Below are positions 1-6,136 of a stretch of DNA of 6,199 nucleotides, piece after piece (the stretch's first letter is position 1; each line of letters begins with the position of its first letter). The notes beneath the pieces were generated by a model. That model was given only the letters and a program-made list of their open reading frames with translations. It did no database searches and was not told the origin of the DNA. The DNA is from 40CM-4-69-5 sp036556905 (GTDB lineage Bacteria; Methylomirabilota; Methylomirabilia; Rokubacteriales; CSP1-6): positions 1-6,199 of the forward strand of contig DATBIM010000009.1 of the NCBI GenBank assembly GCA_036556905.1. The letters run 5' to 3'. A program made the position numbers and the translations under genes.

Positions 1-1
1 C

Positions 2-799
2 ACGGTCCACGCCACCCCCGCCGTGGTGATGGCGGCGCTGGCCGCGCGGGGCACGCGAACGCCACCCCACACGACCGTCGTGACGGACTTCGTCGCCCAC
101 AGCCAGTGGATCGCCCACGGGGTGGACCGTTACTGCGTGGCTGCCGACGAGGTGAAGCATGAGTTCATCGCCCGGGGGATCCCGCCGGCCCGGGTCGTGG
201 TCACCGGCGTCCCCGTGCGCGTGGAGTTCGAGGCTCCGGTTGATCCCGCCGAGGCTCGCGCGGCCTTCGGGCTCTCAACACGGCTGCCCGTCGTGGTGGC
301 GATGGCTGGCGCCCAGGGCGGGCTGGGTCGGCTCCCCGAGGCGGTGCAGGCGCTGAGCCGGGTGCGGCTGCCCCTGCAGGCCCTGGTCGTCGCCGGACTC
401 GATCGCCGCCTGGAGACCGACCTGCGCGAGCGCACCGCGGGCAGCACCATCCGGACCCTCGGCTACGTGGCCGACATCCGGCGGCTCATGGCCGCGGCCG
501 ACCTGGTGGTCACGAAGGCCGGTGGCATGACGCTGGCCGAGGCCCTGGCCGCCGAGGTGCCCCTGGTGATTTTCGGGTCGCTGCCCGGCCAGGAGCGGCG
601 GAACGAGCGGTTCGCCTCGCAGTCCGGCATCGCCCTGGTCGCCCGCTCCCGCGACGATCTCAGGCAGGCCGTCGAGCGCGCCCTCGGCAACCCGGCCCTG
701 CTGCAGCGCTTGCGCCGTCAGATGCGCCGGCTGCGACGGCCGGGGGCGAGCCAACGGGTGGTGAGCGCCGTGCTGGAGCGCGAGGAGATCGCGCCGTGA
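2..799 (+). CDS. GT28 / MGDG-synthase-like lipid glycosyltransferase (5' end missing)
   Basis: The open frame runs to the left window edge, so the true start lies outside; 265 residues are visible. They match the second half of the MGDG-synthase N-terminal domain followed by a GT28 (MurG-like) C-terminal domain. In the first, TVVTDF, H33 and W36 precede a Y-C-VA segment and a GIPPARVVVTGVPV linker (numbering from the first visible codon). In the second are a glycine-rich GAQGGLG (103-109), the nucleotide-sugar signature TKAGGMTLAEAL (171-182) and PGQERRN (195-201). Family members such as UgtP, plant MGD1 and MurG move a hexose or GlcNAc from a UDP-sugar to a lipid acceptor on the cytoplasmic membrane face. 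Neither sugar nor acceptor can be read from the sequence. The stop overlaps the deacetylase start in GTGA, so an acetamido sugar such as GlcNAc is an attractive donor; that is inference. The family is secure, the substrate open. Confidence 0.88.
   Translation, partial: TVHATPAVVMAALAARGTRTPPHTTVVTDFVAHSQWIAHGVDRYCVAADEVKHEFIARGIPPARVVVTGVPVRVEFEAPVDPAEARAAFGLSTRLPVVVAMAGAQGGLGRLPEAVQALSRVRLPLQALVVAGLDRRLETDLRERTAGSTIRTLGYVADIRRLMAAADLVVTKAGGMTLAEALAAEVPLVIFGSLPGQERRNERFASQSGIALVARSRDDLRQAVERALGNPALLQRLRRQMRRLRRPGASQRVVSAVLEREEIAP
782..787 (+). promoter_or_regulatory. Ribosome binding site of the deacetylase gene
   Basis: GAGGAG lies inside the last codons of the glycosyltransferase gene, 8 nt before the GTG at 796. 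It supports this GTG as the start and suggests coupled translation of the two genes. Confidence 0.6.
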
Positions 800-1536
800 A
801 CCTGCCCCTGGCGGCGACGGGGCTGGCGGCCGGCGCCTGGCTGGCCTACGCCTGGCTGCCGCATCTCGCCACCCCCGCCTGCACGTGGCGCGGACCACGC
901 GGCGCCCACCGCATGGCGCTCACCTTCGACGACGGCCCCGATGCCGGCTGGACGCCCCGCGTCCTCGCCGAGCTCGCCCGGCTGGGCGTTCCCGCCACGT
1001 TCTTCCTTGTCGGCGAGCGCGCCGCCCGCGCGCCGGGCATCGTGCGCGAGATGGCGGCGGCCGGCCACGAGATCGCCAACCACAGCTGGTCCCACCGGAG
1101 CCTCTGGCTCCTGAGCCCGGCGCGGACCGAGGACGAGATCGGCCGCACCCACGCGCTGCTCGGCGATCTCGGCGGGCGGGCGCCCCGGCACTTTCGCCCG
1201 CCGTGGGGCATGGTCAACGCCGCGATGTTCCGGGTCCTGCGGCGGTGGCGCGAGCGCTGCGTCTTCTGGTCGATCCAGACCGAAGGGCTCCGCCCGCGGA
1301 GCGCCCTCGCCCAGGCCGCCCACCTGCGGCGCCGGGCCCACGCCGGGGCCATCGTCGACCTGCACGACGCCGAGGGGCTCGCCGGAGCGCCGGCTCGCCT
1401 GCTGGCGGCGTTGCCGGTGATGGTCGATGAGCTACGAGCGGCGGGCTACGACCTGGTGACCGTCACCGAGCTTCTCGAGGGGACGTCACACCTTGACGGC
1501 GGGCCAGGAAACGCAGGAACTCCACGCCTTCCTTGA
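796..1536 (+). CDS. NodB-family polysaccharide/lipid-sugar deacetylase
   Basis: This 246-residue protein has a NodB-homology domain, the metal-dependent fold that removes N- or O-acyl groups from sugars. Motif 1 is TFDDGPD (43-49), with D45 the expected base and D46 a metal ligand. Motif 2 is NHSWSH, giving metal ligands H96 and H100. Motif 3 is RPPWG (134-138), and motif 5 is DLHD (188-191) with H190 the expected acid. Motif 4 is atypical: FWSIQTEGLRP (157-167) lacks the usual Asp-Trp pair. Residues 4-25 are hydrophobic, suggesting a membrane anchor or uncleaved signal. The GTG start overlaps the upstream stop by 4 bp and has an SD at 8 nt. The domain ends near residue 227 (TELL); a 19-residue tail follows, mostly antisense to the 3' end of hpnJ. 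Known relatives include PgdA, PgaB, chitooligosaccharide deacetylases and ArnD. Pairing with a GT28 enzyme suggests it deacylates that enzyme's glycolipid product, which is inference. Confidence 0.9.
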   Translation: MNLPLAATGLAAGAWLAYAWLPHLATPACTWRGPRGAHRMALTFDDGPDAGWTPRVLAELARLGVPATFFLVGERAARAPGIVREMAAAGHEIANHSWSHRSLWLLSPARTEDEIGRTHALLGDLGGRAPRHFRPPWGMVNAAMFRVLRRWRERCVFWSIQTEGLRPRSALAQAAHLRRRAHAGAIVDLHDAEGLAGAPARLLAALPVMVDELRAAGYDLVTVTELLEGTSHLDGGPGNAGTPRLP

Positions 1537-2908
1537 GGCGTCGGCGCCCCACGGCGGGATCGCGCACCATCTCGGCCCCGATGGCGAAGATCTTGCGGGG
1601 GCGGAAATAGAAGCGGCGGTAGAACGCTTCCACCGAGGCGAAGATCTCCGTGCGGGACAGGTGCGGGTAGCCCAGGACGGCCGTCTGCACGCCGTCGGCG
1701 TCCACGAGGTGATCCTCGGCCAGCCAGCCTTGCGCGAGGGCCTGCTGATGGAGCGCCGTGCCGGGGTACGGCGCCGCCAGCGAGGCCTGGAGCGTGTGGG
1801 GGTCGATCTCCTGAGCGAAGCGGATCGTCTCCTCGATCGTCTCGCGAGTTTCCCCGGGCAACCCCATGATGAACGTGCCGTGGATCTTGATGCCCAGGGC
1901 CTTGGCCTCGCGGGTGAACTGGCAGGCCCGGTCGAGCCGGACGCCCTTCTTGATGTTGTTGAGGATCGCTTGACTGCCCGACTCGTACCCCACCAGCAAC
2001 AGCCGCAGCCCGTTGTCCTTCAGCACCTTCAGCGTCGAATACGGCACGTTCGCCTTGGCGTTGCACGACCAGGTGACGCCGAGCTTGCCCAGCCCACGCG
2101 CGATGGCCTCGGCCCGGGGAAGGTCATCGGTGAACGTGTCGTCATCGAAGAAGTATTCTCTGACCTGGGGGAAGAGCCGGCTGGCCCGCGCGATCTCGGC
2201 AACCACGTGCTCGACACTCCGCGTCCGGTAGCGGTGTCCTCCCACGGTCTGCGGCCAGAGGCAAAACGTGCACTTGGACCGGCAGCCGCGACCCGTGTAG
2301 ATCGAGACGTAGGGGTGGAGCAGGTAGCCCACGAAGTACTGCTCGATCACGAGGTCCCGGTGATAGACGTCGACCACGAACGGCAGCGTGTCCATGTCCT
2401 CGAGCGGGGGGCGCTCCAGCGTGCGCTTCATGGTGCCGTTGCTGCGGTAGGACAGACCGGCCACCGTCGGCAGCGGCCGCCCCCCGGCGATCTCCTGGAT
2501 CGTGAAGTCGAACTCGGCGCTGCAGACGAAATCGATGGCTGACGAGGCGGCCAGCGCCTGCTCCCGCTGCACGGCGACGTGGGCGCCCACGAACCCGACC
2601 ACGAGATCGGGGTTGGCCGTCTCCAGGGCCTCGGCCACCCGCACGTCGTGCGCGAACGACGGGGTGCTCGTGTGCAGGACCGCGAGATCGTAGTCGCGGG
2701 CCAGCGGCGTGACGTCCTCGAGCGTCAGCGCGGCCGGCGGCGCGTCGACCAGCCGGCTGCCCGGGACGAGGGCTGCCGGCTGGGCCAGCCAGGTCGGGTA
2801 CCAGAACGAGCGCACCTCCCGCCGCGCCTGATAGCGTGACCCCGCGCCCCCGTCGAAGCCCCGGAACGAGGGCGGGTGCAGGAACAGCGTGCGCAAGTAG
2901 TCGGGCAT
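1463..2908 (-). CDS. hpnJ: Radical SAM protein HpnJ (hopanoid side-chain modification)
   Basis: This 481-residue protein has the usual HpnJ length (about 470). The N-terminus carries the family hallmark FDGGAGSRYQ (18-27), followed by RSFWYPTWLAQPAALVPGSR. A Rossmann-like B12-binding-type region (about 55-150) follows, without the DxHxxG cobalamin motif. The radical SAM core starts at GRGCRSKCTFC, where C209, C213 and C216 form the CxxxCxxC set for the 4Fe-4S cluster. YFFDDDTFTDD and GTFIMGLPGET then match later strands of the barrel. Family knowledge: genetic work in Burkholderia implicates HpnJ in contracting the glucosamine ring of BHT-glucosamine to the cyclitol ether. The ATG at 2908 is chosen because an AGGAG lies 5 nt upstream and the family N-terminus begins there; the frame's long upstream extension only runs antiphase through the glycosyltransferase gene. 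It is last in the minus-strand series, 26 nt after the GT83 gene, and its 3' end overlaps the convergent deacetylase by 74 bp. No core hopanoid gene (shc, hpnH, hpnG) is in the window. Confidence 0.93.
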   Translation of the reverse strand: MPDYLRTLFLHPPSFRGFDGGAGSRYQARREVRSFWYPTWLAQPAALVPGSRLVDAPPAALTLEDVTPLARDYDLAVLHTSTPSFAHDVRVAEALETANPDLVVGFVGAHVAVQREQALAASSAIDFVCSAEFDFTIQEIAGGRPLPTVAGLSYRSNGTMKRTLERPPLEDMDTLPFVVDVYHRDLVIEQYFVGYLLHPYVSIYTGRGCRSKCTFCLWPQTVGGHRYRTRSVEHVVAEIARASRLFPQVREYFFDDDTFTDDLPRAEAIARGLGKLGVTWSCNAKANVPYSTLKVLKDNGLRLLLVGYESGSQAILNNIKKGVRLDRACQFTREAKALGIKIHGTFIMGLPGETRETIEETIRFAQEIDPHTLQASLAAPYPGTALHQQALAQGWLAEDHLVDADGVQTAVLGYPHLSRTEIFASVEAFYRRFYFRPRKIFAIGAEMVRDPAVGRRRLKEGVEFLRFLARRQGVTSPREAR

Positions 2909-2913
2909 CCGGG

Positions 2914-2925
2914 CTCCTCTCTCCT
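2914..2925 (-). promoter_or_regulatory. Tandem Shine-Dalgarno of hpnJ
   Basis: On the minus strand AGGAGAGAGGAG ends 5 nt before the hpnJ ATG at 2908. Two AGGAG copies are 2 nt apart; the proximal one has near-ideal spacing. This decides the hpnJ start and implies it is translated independently of the gene upstream. Confidence 0.75.
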
Positions 2926-2934
2926 GTCCCGCTC

Positions 2935-4653
2935 TCAGCGATTCACGTAGAGCCGGCGACCGCCGGCCTCGGCGACCAGCCGGGCACCCGGCAACTCGGC
3001 GGCGACCGAGCGCGCCGGCGCCCGCACGGTGACCAGCCACACCCGGTGACCGTCCCAGGCTTGCCGCAGCCGCTCTCGCTCCCAGAGCACGTCGGCGGCG
3101 CCGTCGAAGGTGGCGCCGAACGCCAGCACACTGCGACGCCCATCGACGATGACGGGGCGTCGCTGCGCGTACCACTCGAGCGCGCCGGAATTCTCCAGGG
3201 GGCCTTCGTGGACGATCAGATCGTCGGGCGCGGCGTGCCGGGCCACTTCCACGGCCAGGGGCCGAACGGCGCGCTGCGCTGCGACGGCGGCCAGGCCCGC
3301 GCCGACGGCGGGCAGCACGGCGATCATCGTGGCCAGCACGAGCGCGGGAGCCCACGGGCCGGCAGCGCGGGCGTGGCCGAGGGCAAGGAAGCCCAGCCCC
3401 CCCGTCGCCACCGTGAAGATCAAGGCCGTCGCTCCCAGCAGCAGGCGGATCGTCTCCCACGGCGGCGCGGTGTCGTGCCCGGCCTCGGCGGCCTTGCGGG
3501 TGGCGACGTCGGTGGCATCGAGCACCTGGCTGGCGAACTGCTCGCTGCTACCGGCCCACAGCATCCCGCAGGCGACGGCGAGGCCGGCGAAGGCCACGAC
3601 ATGCACGATGAGCAGCGCGCGCCGGGGCCCCTGCAACCAGCCGCGCGCGGCCAGCAAGGCGATGGCCGGGTACGCGGGAAGCCCGTAGTGGGGGAGCCGG
3701 AAGGCCGAGAGCATCGTGAGACCAAAGACCGCCAGCGCCCACATCGCCAGCACCACCCAGGGCGTTTCGCCCGGCTCCCGCCAGCGGCCCCGGCGTAGCA
3801 GCGCGACGACGGCGACCGCGGCGGTGATGATCCACGGGGCCGCGCCGACCCCGGCCACGATCAGGAACTCCAGGGCCGCGAGCGGAACGTCCTCGTCGGG
3901 GAAGTGGCGCGCCCGGGCAACGTTCAGCAGGTGGTTGTCCACGACCGTGTACCAGGTGAAGCCCGGGCTGCGGAGCTCCACGAGCCCCCACCAGCCGAAC
4001 CCCAGCGCCACCGCGGCCGCCACTCCCCCGGCGGGCAGCCAGCGGCGCAGCGGACGGGCACGACCGCCGAGGGCCAGGCCCAGACCCAGAATCGCCGGCG
4101 GCCCCAGCGCGCCCAGCGGGTCCTTGGCGAGCGCGGCCAGGCCGAAGCCGGCCAGGCCGGTGATGACGAGCGCGGGGCGCTCCTCGACGATGCCGAGGAG
4201 GGCCAGCGAGAACCCCCACGCCAGCGCGGCCACGAAGAGCGTTTCGGGCCGGACGTAGCGGCCGTAGGCGTAGAACCCGATGCTGCTGAGCAGGGCACCC
4301 CCGGCCAGCACCCCGCCGGCGGGACCGAGCAGGCGCGTGCCCAGCCACGCCACCGCCCCGACGCCGGCCAGCGCCGCCAGCGCCGGCACCGCCCGGGCCA
4401 CTGCCTCGCTCTCACCGGCCACGGCGAAGGCGCCGGCCAGCAGCACGTAGAGCAATGGCGGCTTGTCGACGTAGCGGACGCCGTTGAGGCGGAGATCGAA
4501 GGGGTGGCCACCGGCGCGAAGCTCGCGGGCGATCTCCGCGTGCATGCCTTCTCCCGGGTCGTCGAACGGTGCCGCGCCCAGCCCGATCAGAAGCCAGGGG
4601 GCCGCCGCCACGACCACGGCCGCCGTGAGGATCAGCGGGAGGCGCCGGGCCAC
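2935..4653 (-). CDS. ArnT/PMT-like GT83-type lipid glycosyltransferase
   Basis: A polytopic membrane protein of 572 residues, close to the usual ArnT length (about 550). The N-terminal helix (about 5-28) leads to a periplasmic loop with PFDDPGEGMHAEIARE (29-44), holding the acidic residues (D31, D32, E35) typical of the catalytic site in PMT_2/GT83 enzymes. NGVRYVDKPPLLY (57-69) is the family's K-P-P-L motif. Many hydrophobic helices follow (roughly 70-470). The last ~100 residues form a soluble domain with a DGRRSVLAFG segment. Such enzymes take a sugar from an undecaprenyl- or dolichyl-phosphate carrier and attach it to a lipid or protein at the outer face of the inner membrane. The GTG at 4653 lies 2 nt after the EamA gene stop and precedes the first helix; no clear SD is visible, so coupled re-initiation is likely. 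Acceptor unknown: lipid A, a hopanoid or another lipid. The start is less certain than the family, since a CTG two codons earlier is possible. Confidence 0.85.
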   Translation of the reverse strand: MARRLPLILTAAVVVAAAPWLLIGLGAAPFDDPGEGMHAEIARELRAGGHPFDLRLNGVRYVDKPPLLYVLLAGAFAVAGESEAVARAVPALAALAGVGAVAWLGTRLLGPAGGVLAGGALLSSIGFYAYGRYVRPETLFVAALAWGFSLALLGIVEERPALVITGLAGFGLAALAKDPLGALGPPAILGLGLALGGRARPLRRWLPAGGVAAAVALGFGWWGLVELRSPGFTWYTVVDNHLLNVARARHFPDEDVPLAALEFLIVAGVGAAPWIITAAVAVVALLRRGRWREPGETPWVVLAMWALAVFGLTMLSAFRLPHYGLPAYPAIALLAARGWLQGPRRALLIVHVVAFAGLAVACGMLWAGSSEQFASQVLDATDVATRKAAEAGHDTAPPWETIRLLLGATALIFTVATGGLGFLALGHARAAGPWAPALVLATMIAVLPAVGAGLAAVAAQRAVRPLAVEVARHAAPDDLIVHEGPLENSGALEWYAQRRPVIVDGRRSVLAFGATFDGAADVLWERERLRQAWDGHRVWLVTVRAPARSVAAELPGARLVAEAGGRRLYVNR

Positions 4654-4655
4654 GA

Positions 4656-5027
4656 TCAGGTGCGCGACACCAGGAAGACGCCGGTGACGATCAGTCCGAT
4701 GCCCGCCCAGCGGGCGGGCGTCACGACCTCGCCGAGCAGGATGGAGGCCAGGAACGCCACCACGATGTAATCGATCGCCGTCATGGGCAGCACCTGGCTG
4801 ACTTCCGCTCGCGACAGGAGCGTGAGGTACAGAAAGAAGAATGTCGCCTGCAGCACGACGCCCAGGAGCAGCCAGGGATTCGCGAGCGCCCGGGCCACCA
4901 TACCCCCGACGCGCTCGGCCGGCGCCTCGGTCAGATCCCCCACCGAGCGCATCCCCTTGGCCAGGAAGGTGTGGCCGGTGCCGCCGATGACGGCGGCGAT
5001 GAGCACCAGCACGAAGGTCTTGGCCAT
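4656..5027 (-). CDS. Small four-helix EamA/SMR-type transporter, ArnE/F-like
   Basis: This 123-residue protein has four predicted membrane segments at about 4-23, 48-71, 76-98 and 105-121. Its ending GIGLIVTGVFLVSRT is typical of EamA/SMR half-transporters. The first helix has no acidic residue where drug-exporting SMR proteins such as EmrE carry their essential glutamate (E14). That argues against proton-drug antiport and fits the ArnE/ArnF type, which are thought to flip undecaprenyl-phosphate-aminoarabinose. The ATG directly abuts the TAG of the upstream gene (TAGATG), and its stop is 2 nt before the GT83 start. Placement next to an ArnT-like enzyme suggests it flips the lipid-linked sugar donor that enzyme uses. 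As a four-helix protein it would have to dimerise, and no second subunit is encoded here. Family is confident; role is inference from context. Confidence 0.83.
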   Translation of the reverse strand: MAKTFVLVLIAAVIGGTGHTFLAKGMRSVGDLTEAPAERVGGMVARALANPWLLLGVVLQATFFFLYLTLLSRAEVSQVLPMTAIDYIVVAFLASILLGEVVTPARWAGIGLIVTGVFLVSRT

Positions 5028-5441
5028 CTACAAGGCCTTGCCGATGCTGTCCAGCGTCTTCTTCTCCTCCGACTGGTCGGCGATCGACAGCGGCTCGTCC
5101 TTGTCGATCCACAGGATCCGCTCGCGCTTGAAGATGACCCGCTCGACGGTGACCGAGGTCTTCTTGTCGCCATCAGCCTTGAGCTGCAGCCGCAGGCGGT
5201 GCCGCGTCCCCTTGGCGTACACCCCATAGTCCTCGCCGTCCAACGAGCGAGAGTCGGTTGCGATGAGGCCGGTGGCTCGATCGGCCTGCTCAATCTTCCA
5301 TCCCAGGTGCTTCAGCACCGACTCCGTCACCGTCCACGTGCGGTCCATCGGCGCGTTGAACGTCCTGACGACCGGATCGGCGCCGGCCGCCGGGGCAGCC
5401 ACGCCCAGGCTCAGGGCCAGCAGTAACGCCACTGCTTTCAT
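5028..5441 (-). CDS. Exported small protein of unknown function
   Basis: A 137-residue protein I do not recognise. It starts with a clear Sec signal peptide: MK, a hydrophobic core to about residue 15, and likely cleavage after AGA at residue 21. There is no lipobox cysteine, so it should be a soluble periplasmic protein of about 116 residues. The mature part contains RTWTVTESVLKHLGWKI and then ATGLIATDSRS, a helix-then-strand pattern resembling single domains of BamC-like outer-membrane-assembly proteins. That likeness is weak and seen only by eye. A charged beta-rich middle (roughly 80-115) and an acidic tail with SEEKKTLD follow. It has a strong SD (AAGGAGG, 7 nt spacing) 25 nt after the ABC ATPase gene, and its stop abuts the next ATG. 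It could be a periplasmic partner of the ABC exporter or of the flippase/GT83 pair. Confidence 0.82.
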   Translation of the reverse strand: MKAVALLLALSLGVAAPAAGADPVVRTFNAPMDRTWTVTESVLKHLGWKIEQADRATGLIATDSRSLDGEDYGVYAKGTRHRLRLQLKADGDKKTSVTVERVIFKRERILWIDKDEPLSIADQSEEKKTLDSIGKAL

Positions 5442-5448
5442 GGCTCTT

Positions 5449-5455
5449 CCTCCTT
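5449..5455 (-). promoter_or_regulatory. Strong Shine-Dalgarno of the exported-protein gene
   Basis: AAGGAGG on the minus strand, 7 nt before the ATG at 5441. It is the strongest ribosome binding site in the window and fixes the start ahead of the signal peptide. It sits in a 25-nt gap between genes, too short to show a convincing promoter. Confidence 0.8.
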
Positions 5456-5466
5456 GGGATCACATC

Positions 5467-6132
5467 CTAGCGCAGGGTTCCTTGATCGATGTGTAGGACG
5501 GCCGCGGCCCCGGCCGCGACCTCGGGATTGTGGCTGACCACGACGACCGCCGACCGGGCCCGGGCCCGATAGCGGAGCGCCTCGAGGATCACCCGGGCGT
5601 TGGCGTCATCGAGGTTTCCCGTCGGCTCATCGGCCAGCAAGATCGGCGGGTCGTTGAGCAGGGCCCGGCAGAACGCCACCCGCTGCTGCTCGCCACCCGA
5701 GAGTTGCGGCGGATAGTGGTCACGCCGATCGAGCACCCCGAAGCCTTCGAGCAGCTCGAGCGCGCGCCGCTGGATGCCCGGTCCCCGGTTGCCCACGTAG
5801 CGGGCGGCCAGCAACACGTTGTCGAGCGCGGTCAGCGAGGGCAGCAGCATGAAGGACTGGAAGACGAACCCGACCTGGCGGCCACGGGCGCGGCTGCGCG
5901 CCGAACGCCCCAGCCCGCTCACCCGCTCGTCGCCGAACCAGATCTCGCCCGCATCGGGCTCCTCCAGCAGCCCCAGCACGTTCAGCAGCGTGCTCTTGCC
6001 CGACCCCGAGGCCCCCTGGATGACGACCAGCTCGCCGCCGGCGACCTTGAGATCGACCCCGGCCAGCACGGGGATGGTCGCCCCCGAGGGGGCGCGGTAC
6101 GACTTGACCAGCCCTTCGGCGCGGAGCAGCAC
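5467..6132 (-). CDS. ABC transporter ATP-binding protein, LolD/MacB type
   Basis: A complete 221-residue ATPase with every expected motif: Walker A GASGSGKST (40-48, K46), Q-loop glutamine Q92 in VGFVFQSF, signature LSGGEQQR (144-151), Walker B ILLADEP (164-170, E169), D-loop NLD (173-175) and H-loop H201. The Walker B extension ADEPTGNLD and the length place it in the LolD/MacB/FtsE group, whose members power FtsX-type permeases. These act as mechanotransmission machines on lipoproteins, lipids, peptides or cell-wall enzymes instead of as classical importers. It starts at a GTG 4 nt after the stop of a gene whose tail looks like such a permease, so the two form one transporter. The substrate cannot be told from the ATPase; linkage to lipid-sugar genes makes a lipid or lipoprotein possible. 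The SD is weak, consistent with coupling. Confidence 0.94.
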   Translation of the reverse strand: MLLRAEGLVKSYRAPSGATIPVLAGVDLKVAGGELVVIQGASGSGKSTLLNVLGLLEEPDAGEIWFGDERVSGLGRSARSRARGRQVGFVFQSFMLLPSLTALDNVLLAARYVGNRGPGIQRRALELLEGFGVLDRRDHYPPQLSGGEQQRVAFCRALLNDPPILLADEPTGNLDDANARVILEALRYRARARSAVVVVSHNPEVAAGAAAVLHIDQGTLR

Positions 6133-6136
6133 GGCG

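Noticed and set aside
23..799. Complete glycosyltransferase starting at GTG 23
   Set aside because: The frame is open to the window edge and the first visible residues already lie in the middle of the MGDG-synthase domain, so the gene is truncated by the window.
718..1365. Minus-strand frames opposite the deacetylase
   Set aside because: No recognisable motif and biased composition; all NodB motifs are on the plus strand.
1493..2542. Long plus-strand open frame of 349 codons opposite hpnJ
   Set aside because: Its translation is low-complexity and rich in R, G, E, L and Q with no motif, as expected from the antisense of a high-GC gene; the opposite strand encodes an unmistakable HpnJ.
2909..3460. 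N-terminal extension of hpnJ giving a 665-residue protein
   Set aside because: The extra residues are Arg/Gly/Pro-rich out-of-frame reading of the GT83 gene. A tandem SD and the family N-terminus place the start at 2908.
2836..4770. Long plus-strand open frames opposite the GT83 gene (2836-3798, 3904-4770)
   Set aside because: These are antisense shadows made of R, A, G, P, Q and H repeats with no domain, while the minus strand holds a coherent membrane protein.
4654..5112. N-terminal extension of the GT83 protein to 725 residues
   Set aside because: The extension reads the EamA gene and part of the exported-protein gene in the wrong frame and contains no family motif; the first helix begins after the GTG at 4653.
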